Positions 1 to 6,595 of a stretch of DNA of 29,940 bases are shown here, in pieces. Position 1 is the first letter of the stretch. Each line of letters starts with the position of its first letter. The stretch lies in the NCBI GenBank assembly GCA_949948825.1, contig CATLIJ010000004.1, positions 1-29,940 on the forward strand, read 5' to 3'. The stretch is from an uncultured Clostridiaceae bacterium (GTDB taxonomy: Bacteria; Bacillota; Clostridia; Lachnospirales; Lachnospiraceae). The translations under genes were made by a program, and so were the position numbers. Below the pieces are notes generated by a model. It ran no database searches, was not told the DNA's origin, and was given only the letters and a program-made list of their open reading frames with translations.

Positions 1-1
1 T

Positions 2-400
2 GAGGTTAAGCCTTATGAGGGAATCCGGGAATTGCTGGAGGGACTGAAGGAGCGGGGAATCTTAATCGGCGTATTATCCAACAAACCTCATGCCCGGACC
101 GTGGAAAACATTGAGGCAATATTTGGCAAGGGATATTTTGATGTGGTGAAGGGGGAGCAGCCAGGAGTGCCGAAAAAGCCGGACCCGGCAGGGGTGAGAC
201 AGATTTTGAAGCTGTTTAAAGTGAAACCAGAGGAATGTCTGTATTTTGGGGACACCAATACAGATATGAAGACTGGCCTGGGAGCCGGACTGATTACCGT
301 GGGAGTTACCTGGGGATTCAGGCCAAAGGAGGAATTGGAGGCATTTCACCCACAGTTTATGGTGGATCATCCTTTGGAGGTATTTGAAAGGATTTTGTAG
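2..400 (+). CDS. HAD-family phosphatase, 3' part (phosphoglycolate phosphatase-like)
   Basis: The reading frame is already open at the left edge, so this is the C-terminal ~132 residues of a longer protein. Visible HAD motifs are motif II in LSNKPH, the motif III lysine in KKPDP and the motif IV acidic pair in GDTNTD. The pattern VGVTWGF follows, which is typical of the Gph/PGP subgroup. The N-terminal nucleophile motif (DxDxT) lies outside the window. Family members dephosphorylate small phosphometabolites in the cytosol, for example 2-phosphoglycolate; the substrate here cannot be read from the sequence. The TTG at 32 is only an internal codon and not a believable start. About 265 bp separate the stop from the next gene, which has its own promoter. 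Confidence 0.85.
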   Translation, partial: EVKPYEGIRELLEGLKERGILIGVLSNKPHARTVENIEAIFGKGYFDVVKGEQPGVPKKPDPAGVRQILKLFKVKPEECLYFGDTNTDMKTGLGAGLITVGVTWGFRPKEELEAFHPQFMVDHPLEVFERIL

Positions 401-427
401 CCAAGGTGCATTTTTATACATTTCCTC

Positions 428-455
428 TTGATAATTTTTAAAAAGTATGTATAAT
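428..455 (+). promoter_or_regulatory. Sigma-A-type promoter of the amino-acid ABC transporter genes
   Basis: TTGATA at 428-433 and TATAAT at 450-455 are separated by 16 bp in an AT-rich stretch. Transcription would start near 462 and give a leader of about 200 nt before the ATG at 666. The match is by eye only. Confidence 0.65.
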
Positions 456-504
456 GGATAAAGTCAACATGATTTTTAATTCTATTATATTTATGCACGG
501 TATT

Positions 505-650
505 CAAAAGAGACCTCCATGCGTCCGGCAGAGGACGCGCCATCACACAGGAAGGTCTGAGCGGACGCATTTGGCATCCCTGATTAAAAACCGCCTTTGG
601 CGATGGGACTTTCATAGCAAAGAAGGCAGGATTGTATCGGATACCGGCGC
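505..650 (+). promoter_or_regulatory. Structured 5' leader of the ABC transporter transcript
   Basis: Several complementary segments lie between the promoter and the binding-protein gene. GCGTCC at 521-526 can pair with GGACGC at 533-538. Alternatively ATGCGTCCG at 519-527 can pair exactly with CGGACGCAT at 562-570. AGACCT at 511-516 can pair with AGGTCT at 553-558, which together with the long alternative gives a pseudoknot topology. CGCC-TTT-GGCG at about 592-602 is nested inside ATCCC/GGGAT arms. The mutually exclusive pairings suggest a cis-regulatory RNA. I do not recognise a known riboswitch or T-box consensus. Confidence 0.4.
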
Positions 651-665
651 AAGAGGAGGACAATT

Positions 666-1643
666 ATGAAAAAGAAGTTTTTGGCATTGGGACTGGCAGT
701 GACCATGGCAGCGTCTTTGGCAGGCTGTGGCGGAGGAGGCCAGACTGAAACTACTGCGGCTGCAACAGCTGCCACAGAAGGGGAAAAAGCAGCGGACGCT
801 GGTTCTGACAGCAAGGCGGACGGAGAAAGCAAGGAGGAGAGTGCAGGAGACAACAGCGCTGCGGCAGAGCTTCAGACCGTAACACCAGGAAAGCTGACCA
901 TTGCAACCAGCCCGGATTTTGCTCCTTATGAGTTTTATGCCATTGGCGAGGACGGAACTCCTTCCCTGGCTGGCTTTGACATCGCTCTGGCCCAATATAT
1001 TGCAGATGATTTGGGATTAGAGCTGGAGATTGTTACTGTGGATTTTGACGGAGTGTTAAGTGAGCTGCAGACCAAGTCTGTGGACCTTGGCATGGCTGGC
1101 CTTTCTCCGGATACCAAGAGAGAAGCGATCATGGCATTTTCTGATTTGTATTACATAGGAGGCCAGTCACTGGTAACAGTGAAGGCAAATGCCGAAACCT
1201 ATAATACATTTGAAGCTATCAACAAACCAGAGGTTTCTGTGGGAGCTCAGATTGGCTCCATTCAGATGGATCTGGCTACAGCCAACTCTCCGGATGCGGA
1301 TATTGTGCCTCTTCCCAAGGTGACAGACATTATTACAGAGCTGCTGGCCGGAAAGCTGGATGCAGCTTACATTGAGACTGATGTGGCAAAGAGCTATCAG
1401 AAGAATTATCCGGAGCTTGAGATTGTCTTGGAGGTTCCTTATGAGCAGGAGGGTTCTTCCATTGGCGTGTGCAAGGGGAATGACGCGCTGCTTGCAGCAG
1501 TGAATGCTTCCATTGCCAAGGCTTTGGAGGATGGTTCCATGGAGAAATTTATTGCTGAGGCCAATGAGCTGGCGTCTGGCGAGAAGTACGAAGGTCTGTT
1601 GGACGAGGGTGGACAGGTTCAGAATGAACAGGTTCAGCAGTAA
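666..1643 (+). CDS. Amino-acid ABC transporter substrate-binding lipoprotein (SBP family 3)
   Basis: This 325-residue protein has a lipoprotein signal peptide ending in LAGC, so Cys21 would be lipidated and the protein tethered outside the membrane. An Ala/Glu/Ser-rich linker spans roughly residues 25-70. A family-3 periplasmic-binding fold follows, with LTIATSPDFAPYEF, GFDIALAQYIADDLGLELEI, then MAGLSPDTKREAIMAFSDLYY and a C-terminal lobe ending KALEDGSMEKFIAEAN. Family members capture polar amino acids (Gln, Glu, Arg, His, cystine); the exact ligand is not determinable. The start follows AGGAGG. It precedes the permease and ATPase of the same importer. A terminator-like hairpin behind it could let it be made in excess over the membrane parts, as is common for such operons. 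Confidence 0.93.
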   Translation: MKKKFLALGLAVTMAASLAGCGGGGQTETTAAATAATEGEKAADAGSDSKADGESKEESAGDNSAAAELQTVTPGKLTIATSPDFAPYEFYAIGEDGTPSLAGFDIALAQYIADDLGLELEIVTVDFDGVLSELQTKSVDLGMAGLSPDTKREAIMAFSDLYYIGGQSLVTVKANAETYNTFEAINKPEVSVGAQIGSIQMDLATANSPDADIVPLPKVTDIITELLAGKLDAAYIETDVAKSYQKNYPELEIVLEVPYEQEGSSIGVCKGNDALLAAVNASIAKALEDGSMEKFIAEANELASGEKYEGLLDEGGQVQNEQVQQ

Positions 1644-1713
1644 CCCGGATGTCCTGTGTTTCGTGGCATTGCCATAAATGAGGAGGCCGCTGTGAGCCTC
1701 TGGCAGATATTGG

Positions 1714-1748
1714 ATTCCTCCCCGGATTCTTGGGGAGGAATTGTTTTT
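1714..1748 (+). terminator. Terminator or attenuator hairpin after the binding-protein gene
   Basis: ATTCCTCCCC at 1714-1723 pairs perfectly with GGGGAGGAAT at 1732-1741 across an 8-nt loop, followed by TGTTTTT. The permease and ATPase genes downstream show no obvious promoter of their own, so partial readthrough is likely. Confidence 0.7.
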
Positions 1749-1990
1749 GTATCATAGGGTGCGCCCTATGATACAAAAACGCTCCGCAGGAACCGCACTG
1801 CGGCGGCAAGGAATTATGTCGCTGAAGCGACCCGCCGCAGGCGGAGAATCCTGCTCCGCAGGATTCTTTTTATATCATAGGGTGCGCCCTATGATACAAA
1901 AACGCTCCGCGGGAACCGCAACACGGTGTGGGCTTGTTCACTAAGCTCATTGCATTCACTAAGTGAGCCAATGCCTGCGGCGGAAAGAAG
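1741..1990. repeat. Intergenic palindromic repeat cluster between transporter genes
   Basis: The 373-bp gap between binding protein and permease is made mostly of repeats. A 57-bp unit at 1741-1797 recurs at 1864-1920 with three mismatches. Each unit carries a long palindrome around ATCATAGGG-TGCG-CCCTATGAT; in the first copy the arms extend to 17 bp (1743-1759 with 1764-1780). Between and after them are further small hairpins: CCGC/GCGG near 1793, GTCGCT/AGCGAC at 1818-1831, CCGCC/GGCGG at 1832-1844 and a 9-bp stem at 1846-1866. TTCACTAAG occurs at 1937 and 1955. This resembles dispersed extragenic or MITE-like elements. It encodes no believable protein. Confidence 0.75.
1846..1871 (+). terminator. 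Terminator-like hairpin inside the repeat cluster
   Basis: GAATCCTGC at 1846-1854 pairs exactly with GCAGGATTC at 1858-1866 over a TCC loop and is followed by five T residues. It has the form of an intrinsic terminator but may simply be part of the repeat element. Confidence 0.45.
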
Positions 1991-2016
1991 AATGTTCATA
2001 ATGGAAGGAGCGCTTC

Positions 2017-2802
2017 ATGGGTCAGTTTATTCAGTTGGAGAATTTTTCAAAAATTGTGCCGTATATGCAGTTATTTAAACAGGGATTGCTGGTAACGGTG
2101 CTTTTGTCTTTGTTTACTGTGGTAATTGGTTTTTGCATTGCCCTGGTTCTGGCGCTTATGCGCATGTCCAATGTGCGGCCGCTGCGCAGCCTGGGGCTGG
2201 ATGCTAACGGGCATTTGCGGGAGGGAGGTTTTCTGGCATGGGTAAGCCGGTTTAACCCGCTAAGCTTTGTTGCCACAGCATATGTGGAGATTCTGCGCTC
2301 CACGCCGGTTTTGGTTCAGATTTTTATTGTTTATTACGGAATTTTCAGTTTTATTCAGCTGCCGTCATTTCAGATGTTTGGATTTATCAAATTCGACCGT
2401 TTTTTCCCCGGAGTGGTGGCCCTGGGAATGAACTCAGGAGCTTATTTGTGTGAGATTATCCGGGCAGGGATTCAGTCCATTGACGGAGGGCAGACTGAGG
2501 CAGCCCGGTCCCTGGGCCTTTCTCAGGCCCAAAACCTCCGCTACATTATTTTGCCTCAGGCATTAAAGAATATTTTGCCTGCCATTGCAAATGAGTTTGT
2601 GGTGATTATCAAAGAGTCTGCCATCACTTACACCATTGGGGTGCAGGACATTATGTCAGCGGTCAATGCGGTAAAGGGCGCTACCTTTGTGATTGTGGAG
2701 CCTCTTTTGGTGGCAACAGCGGTTTACTTCTGCCTGTGCTTCCCCACCTCCAAAATCATTGCCTATTTTGAAAGGAGAATGAGCCATGGCGACAAGAGAT
2801 AG
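2017..2802 (+). CDS. Amino-acid ABC transporter permease (HisM/GlnP type)
   Basis: This 261-residue integral membrane protein has several TM segments (first about residues 20-45). The hydrophilic stretch SNVRPLRSLGLDANGHLREGG lies between early TM segments. The family signature AYVEILRSTPVLVQIFIVYYG is present, as is the cytoplasmic EAA loop EAARSLGLSQAQNLRYIILPQALKNILPA, which docks on the ATPase. It forms the membrane channel of the importer whose binding protein lies upstream. The ATG is preceded by AGGAG about eight bases away. The 3' end overlaps the ATPase gene by 17 bp, which points to translational coupling. The hydrophilic insertion after the first TM helix is longer than in the shortest homologues. 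Confidence 0.93.
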   Translation: MGQFIQLENFSKIVPYMQLFKQGLLVTVLLSLFTVVIGFCIALVLALMRMSNVRPLRSLGLDANGHLREGGFLAWVSRFNPLSFVATAYVEILRSTPVLVQIFIVYYGIFSFIQLPSFQMFGFIKFDRFFPGVVALGMNSGAYLCEIIRAGIQSIDGGQTEAARSLGLSQAQNLRYIILPQALKNILPAIANEFVVIIKESAITYTIGVQDIMSAVNAVKGATFVIVEPLLVATAVYFCLCFPTSKIIAYFERRMSHGDKR

Positions 2803-3562
2803 TCTGATTCAGGTGACAGATTTAAAAAAGCATTATCATATGGGCGCCATCAAAGCTCTGGACGGAGTGACAGTGGACATTAACCGGGGAGATGTGATGG
2901 TGGTCATCGGACCGTCCGGGTCCGGAAAATCCACTTTTCTCCGAAGCTTAAATCTTCTGGAGGAGCCTACTGGCGGGGCCATTGTTTTTGACGGAGTGGA
3001 TATTACCAAGAAAAAATATAAGGATGCATCCGGAAAGACAGTGAAGCTGGATATTGACCAGCTGCGGCAGAAAATGGGAATGGTATTTCAGCATTTTAAT
3101 CTGTTTCCCCATATGACGATTTTGGAAAATATGGTTCTTGCGCCTATGAAGGTGAAAGGAATGAAAAAGGCGGATGCAGAGGTAAAGGCCCTGGCTCTTC
3201 TGGAACGGGTTGGGCTGGGAGACCGGGCAGGGGCTTATCCCATTCAGCTGTCCGGAGGCCAGAAGCAGCGTGTGGCCATTGTCCGCGCTCTGGCTATGGA
3301 GCCGGAGGTGATGCTGTTTGACGAACCAACCTCTGCCCTGGACCCGGAGATGGTGGGCGAGGTGCTGGATGTAATGAAGGAGCTGGCAAAAGAGGGCATG
3401 ACCATGGTGGTGGTGACTCATGAGATGGGATTTGCCAGAGAGGTGGGAAACCGGGTGCTGTTTATGGCAGACGGGATGCTTTTGGAGCAGGGAACGCCAG
3501 ATGAGATATTTGGCCAGCCGAAGAATCCGCGGTTAAAGGATTTTCTGGCTAAGGTGTTGTAA
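2786..3562 (+). CDS. glnQ: Amino-acid ABC transporter ATP-binding protein (GlnQ type)
   Basis: This 258-residue ABC ATPase powers the importer from the cytosolic face. Visible motifs are Walker A GPSGSGKST (residues 42-50), a Q-loop at VFQHFNLFPHMT, the ABC signature LSGGQKQR (155-162), Walker B VMLFDEPTSALDPE with D179/E180, and the switch histidine in VVVTHEMGFA. The length and the SALDPEMVGEVL pattern place it with polar-amino-acid ATPases (GlnQ/HisP/ArtP). A short insertion (KKKYKDASGKTVKLDID) lies before the Q-loop. It overlaps the permease gene by 17 bp. The symbol denotes the family; glutamine specificity is not established. Confidence 0.93.
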   Translation: MATRDSLIQVTDLKKHYHMGAIKALDGVTVDINRGDVMVVIGPSGSGKSTFLRSLNLLEEPTGGAIVFDGVDITKKKYKDASGKTVKLDIDQLRQKMGMVFQHFNLFPHMTILENMVLAPMKVKGMKKADAEVKALALLERVGLGDRAGAYPIQLSGGQKQRVAIVRALAMEPEVMLFDEPTSALDPEMVGEVLDVMKELAKEGMTMVVVTHEMGFAREVGNRVLFMADGMLLEQGTPDEIFGQPKNPRLKDFLAKVL

Positions 3563-3565
3563 AGA

Positions 3566-3595
3566 GCTGTCTGGATGAAGCACCAGAGCATTTTT
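3566..3595 (+). terminator. Possible weak terminator after the ABC transporter operon
   Basis: GCTGTCTGG and CCAGAGC can form a short bulged stem, followed by ATTTTT. It is weak, and readthrough into the amidohydrolase gene is plausible. Confidence 0.3.
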
Positions 3596-3633
3596 CAAAT
3601 ACACATTAAGAAAACAGGGAGGGCTTTGGACAT

Positions 3634-5076
3634 ATGTGGAGGGAAAAAAAGGCTGCCATTGACAGGATTGAAGAGAAGAGAACCCGAATCGGGGATGTGG
3701 CAGATCAGATTTGGGAATTTGCAGAACTGTCCCTGATGGAGAAAAAATCAGCCGAGCTGTATTGCAAGGTGCTGGAGGAGGAAGGATTTCAGGTCAGGAA
3801 GGGAATCTGTGGAATTTCAACGGCATTTTCCGCCAGCTTTGGAAGCGGAAGGCCAGTGATCGGACTGTTAGATGAGTACGATGCCTTGTCTGGTTTGTCT
3901 CAAAAGGCAGGAAGTCTGGTACGGGAGGAAGTGGTCTGCGGGGGAAATGGTCACGGATGCGGACATAATCTGCTGGGAGCAGGGGCATTTGGCGCGGCTC
4001 TTGGGGTAAAGGCGTATCTGGAAATGACCGGTCAGCCGGGGACTGTGGTATTGTATGGATGCCCGGGGGAAGAGGGAGGCGCGGCCAAGGCATTTATGGC
4101 CAGGGATGGTTTGTGGAAGGAGCTGGATGCAGCTCTGACCTGGCATCCGGAGGATGTAAATGAGGTTCGGACCGGATCTACCAATTCCTGCATTCAGGTC
4201 CAGTATAAGTTTACCGGGGTGGCTTCCCATGCGGCAGGAGCGCCGGAGCAGGGCCGCAGTGCGCTGGATGCGGTGGAGCTGATGAATATTGGCGTGCAGT
4301 TTCTCCGGGAGCATATGAGCGATAAGGCGCGGGTCCATTATGCGATTACAGATGCAGGGGGCCGCAGCGCCAATGTGGTGCAGCCCAGGGCCAGTGTTCT
4401 TTATATGGTCCGCTCCAACCATGTGGCAGAGGCAGTGGAGCTTCAAAAGCGGGTGGACCGGATTGCAGAAGGGGCAGCTCTTATGACAGACACTGTTTTT
4501 GAGCGTCAGTTTATTGACGGACTGGCAGATACGGTTTGCAATCATGTGCTGGAACAGGTTTTATATGACAATTTTAAGGAGCTGGGAGTTCCTTCCTACA
4601 CAGAGGAGGAGTTTGCCTATGGGGACCAGCTGGCAGCAACCTATCCGGGCAGGGACAGTGTGCCTGGGATTGGAGCAAAATATGATCTGGACATGAAGGA
4701 ACAGGTGGAGGAGATGCGTAGGCAGACCGGCCATGCCATGAATGCTTTTCTTGCGCCTCTTTATAAGGGGGAGGCATTTCAGGCAGGCTCTACGGATGTG
4801 GGGGATGTAAGCTGGCTGACTCCCACAGCTCAGATTCATGTGGCATCCTGGCCTAACGGGTGTCCGGGTCACAGCTGGCAGAGCGTATCCTGCGACCGGA
4901 CCGAAATCGGACGAAAGGCAGCAGTTCATGCAGGAAAAGTGCTGGCGGCAGCAGCCATTGATCTGTTTGCGCAGCCAGAGCTTTTAAAGAAAGCGCGGGC
5001 AGAATTTGAGAAGCGCACAGCCGGAGGATATGTCTGCCCGATCCCAGCAGACGCAGTGCCAGTGGTACCGGATTAA
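3634..5076 (+). CDS. M20 family amidohydrolase (AbgB-like)
   Basis: This 480-residue metallopeptidase-fold protein matches the M20D/AbgB branch in length (E. coli AbgB is about 480). Metal-site elements are LLDEYDAL, GHGCGHN (residues 106-112), PGEEGG with E146/E147, WHPED with H171, and the late HVASWPNGCPGHSWQ. A dimerisation insert sits in the middle (about residues 190-320). AbgB is a subunit of an enzyme that splits p-aminobenzoyl-glutamate; relatives cleave other N-acyl amino acids. It follows an amino-acid importer by 71 bp, so a role in releasing amino acids from imported conjugates is a reasonable inference. No AbgA partner is present here. The start ATG follows AGGGAGGG. Confidence 0.88.
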   Translation: MWREKKAAIDRIEEKRTRIGDVADQIWEFAELSLMEKKSAELYCKVLEEEGFQVRKGICGISTAFSASFGSGRPVIGLLDEYDALSGLSQKAGSLVREEVVCGGNGHGCGHNLLGAGAFGAALGVKAYLEMTGQPGTVVLYGCPGEEGGAAKAFMARDGLWKELDAALTWHPEDVNEVRTGSTNSCIQVQYKFTGVASHAAGAPEQGRSALDAVELMNIGVQFLREHMSDKARVHYAITDAGGRSANVVQPRASVLYMVRSNHVAEAVELQKRVDRIAEGAALMTDTVFERQFIDGLADTVCNHVLEQVLYDNFKELGVPSYTEEEFAYGDQLAATYPGRDSVPGIGAKYDLDMKEQVEEMRRQTGHAMNAFLAPLYKGEAFQAGSTDVGDVSWLTPTAQIHVASWPNGCPGHSWQSVSCDRTEIGRKAAVHAGKVLAAAAIDLFAQPELLKKARAEFEKRTAGGYVCPIPADAVPVVPD

Positions 5077-5080
5077 AAAA

Positions 5081-6007
5081 ATGATGATTTTTTTAAAATG
5101 GCACAGATACCTGGTTTCGCCTCGCGGGCAGGCATGGATAAAAAGGCTGCGGAGCGCTTTTTTTAGTATGATATTGCCGGGGATTCTTGTGGAAGTAATT
5201 GTTTACAAATTTGGGTGGATTTTTTCCGGACCGTCCGGCTCAGTTGGGATTCAGGCAATGGGATTATATGGCATCACCATAATCGGATTGCTGCTGTTTT
5301 ATAAGATCAGGCCGTGCAGTATGTGGGTTTTGCCATTCAGCTTTCTTCCGCCGGTTTTTGTCTGTTATGTAAACGACACGTTAAATGATTCCCAGTGGCT
5401 GACCTATCTGTATACTGCATGGATTACGGTATCCTATTCTATACCAGGAATTTTGATCACATCAGCCATAGCGCTTGTCTGTATGATTAGGGAAAACAGG
5501 CGGAAGGAAAGAAAAACAGGGAAAGAGCAAAAAGGAAGCAAAAAAGAGGCATTCTTATCAGCAGCTGTTTTGGCAATGGCTTTTCTTGTTATAGGCGGAA
5601 TCGGAATGGTCTCCATAAGCAGAATCCATATGGTACGCCGGGAGATAATAAAAAAGATAGATTGGCTTTCTGAACAGAAGATGGAATGTGTATTTAAATT
5701 GTCTGAGGTTACAAAATTTAAGTGGGATACAGTCGCATATTTTAAATACCCGATTTCTGAAGAGGAAATCAGCCGGAAATTGGGGGCGGACTATACAGGT
5801 GGCGTGGATGTGTCCGAAGGATTTGTATTTGCCTATCGGGGAAGGGTGGTTCACAAAGATATTGTGGGAATTGCGCCAGGAGCAAACCGTCCTTATCTTG
5901 GGGTTGAGGGAGTGGATAATTTAGCTGTGTGGAGTGTGGAGGATGCAGCTTTTAAAGGGCGAAAGGTGGATGATTCTTTTTATCTCATCAAACCAGTGAT
6001 TTATTAA
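5081..6007 (+). CDS. Unrecognised membrane protein with C-terminal extracytoplasmic domain
   Basis: Read from the ATG at 5081, four bases after the amidohydrolase stop, this is 308 residues. An in-frame ATG at 5030 and TTG at 5006 would overlap that gene; the GGAGG before 5030 is too close to be a good site, so the start is uncertain. Hydrophobic stretches lie near residues 27-46, 57-75, 82-99 and 108-135. A Lys/Arg-rich loop (about 137-157) and another TM (about 158-181) follow. The remaining ~125 residues are soluble and contain SEVTKFKWDTVAYFKYPIS, a pattern I associate with small uncharacterised Firmicutes surface proteins. The gene is visibly more AT-rich than its neighbours. No function can be assigned. 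Confidence 0.75.
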   Translation: MMIFLKWHRYLVSPRGQAWIKRLRSAFFSMILPGILVEVIVYKFGWIFSGPSGSVGIQAMGLYGITIIGLLLFYKIRPCSMWVLPFSFLPPVFVCYVNDTLNDSQWLTYLYTAWITVSYSIPGILITSAIALVCMIRENRRKERKTGKEQKGSKKEAFLSAAVLAMAFLVIGGIGMVSISRIHMVRREIIKKIDWLSEQKMECVFKLSEVTKFKWDTVAYFKYPISEEEISRKLGADYTGGVDVSEGFVFAYRGRVVHKDIVGIAPGANRPYLGVEGVDNLAVWSVEDAAFKGRKVDDSFYLIKPVIY

Positions 6008-6067
6008 TGGTTATTTCCGCAACGCTGTATTAGTTACAGTTCATGGGGCGGCGTTACAGGAAATGTC

Positions 6068-6095
6068 TTGAAAATATTGAAGAACCTGTTATAAT
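6068..6095 (+). promoter_or_regulatory. Strong extended -10 promoter for the coiled-coil gene
   Basis: TTGAAA at 6068-6073 and TATAAT at 6090-6095 have a 16-bp spacer, and TGT immediately before the -10 makes it an extended -10. The predicted start is near 6102, about 20 nt before the ATG at 6121. Confidence 0.75.
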
Positions 6096-6120
6096 AAAAA
6101 TAAAAAGGTGGGTGAGGTAA

Positions 6121-6438
6121 ATGTTGGATCAGAAGGATTTGGAAATTTTAAAAAATATGATGGAGTCTGTCGTAGATGGACGCCTTGCGAAATCAGAGGA
6201 AACGATACTAGAGAAGGTGGATGAGCGCCTTGCGAATTCTGAAAATCTTGTTTTAAGTGAAATGGAGCGGACAAGGGAAATTTTAGAGAGGCAGATCAAC
6301 AGAATAGAAAACCGGATGGAATCCATGCAGCATGATATAAATGCCTGTAAACTGGAAAAGGGAACACTGGACATTTTGATTAAAAAAACAGATCAATTGG
6401 AGAAACGTCTTGAGGAGCTGGAGAGAAAATCTGCATAA
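6121..6438 (+). CDS. Small coiled-coil protein
   Basis: This 105-residue, highly charged protein has no signal peptide or TM segment. Nearly all of it has heptad-like spacing of Leu/Ile/Met (from about residue 5 to 103), so it is probably a cytosolic parallel coiled coil. There is an internal duplication: VDGRLAKSEETILEK (about 18-32) is followed by VDERLANSENLVLSE (about 33-47), and the DNA of the two units is also similar. It is transcribed alone, from the extended -10 promoter just upstream to the terminator at 6511. Similar short proteins occur in many Clostridia without a known role. Confidence 0.8.
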   Translation: MLDQKDLEILKNMMESVVDGRLAKSEETILEKVDERLANSENLVLSEMERTREILERQINRIENRMESMQHDINACKLEKGTLDILIKKTDQLEKRLEELERKSA

Positions 6439-6510
6439 AATCAAATAACCATACATATTATCACGATTTTAAAGTTACATTTTAGAAATCCTTTAGAATC
6501 TTTTAATGAG

Positions 6511-6539
6511 AGCGAGGTTTAAAAAACCTCGCTTTTGTT
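6511..6539 (+). terminator. Intrinsic terminator of the coiled-coil gene
   Basis: AGCGAGGTTT at 6511-6520 pairs with AAACCTCGCT at 6524-6533 across an AAA loop and runs into TTTTGTTGT. Confidence 0.85.
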
Positions 6540-6595
6540 GTATACTAATAAACAATTGGCAGGATAGCCATATTTTGATTTAAGGAGAAAAAGGA

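Noticed and set aside
454..669. 71-codon frame upstream of the substrate-binding protein
   Set aside because: It starts within the -10 box of the predicted promoter and covers the structured leader, so it is unlikely to be translated.
1741..1944. 67-codon frame with a twice-repeated FLYHRVRPMIQKRSAGTA peptide
   Set aside because: The peptide repeat merely reflects the 57-bp palindromic DNA repeat; there is no RBS and the hairpins explain the region better.
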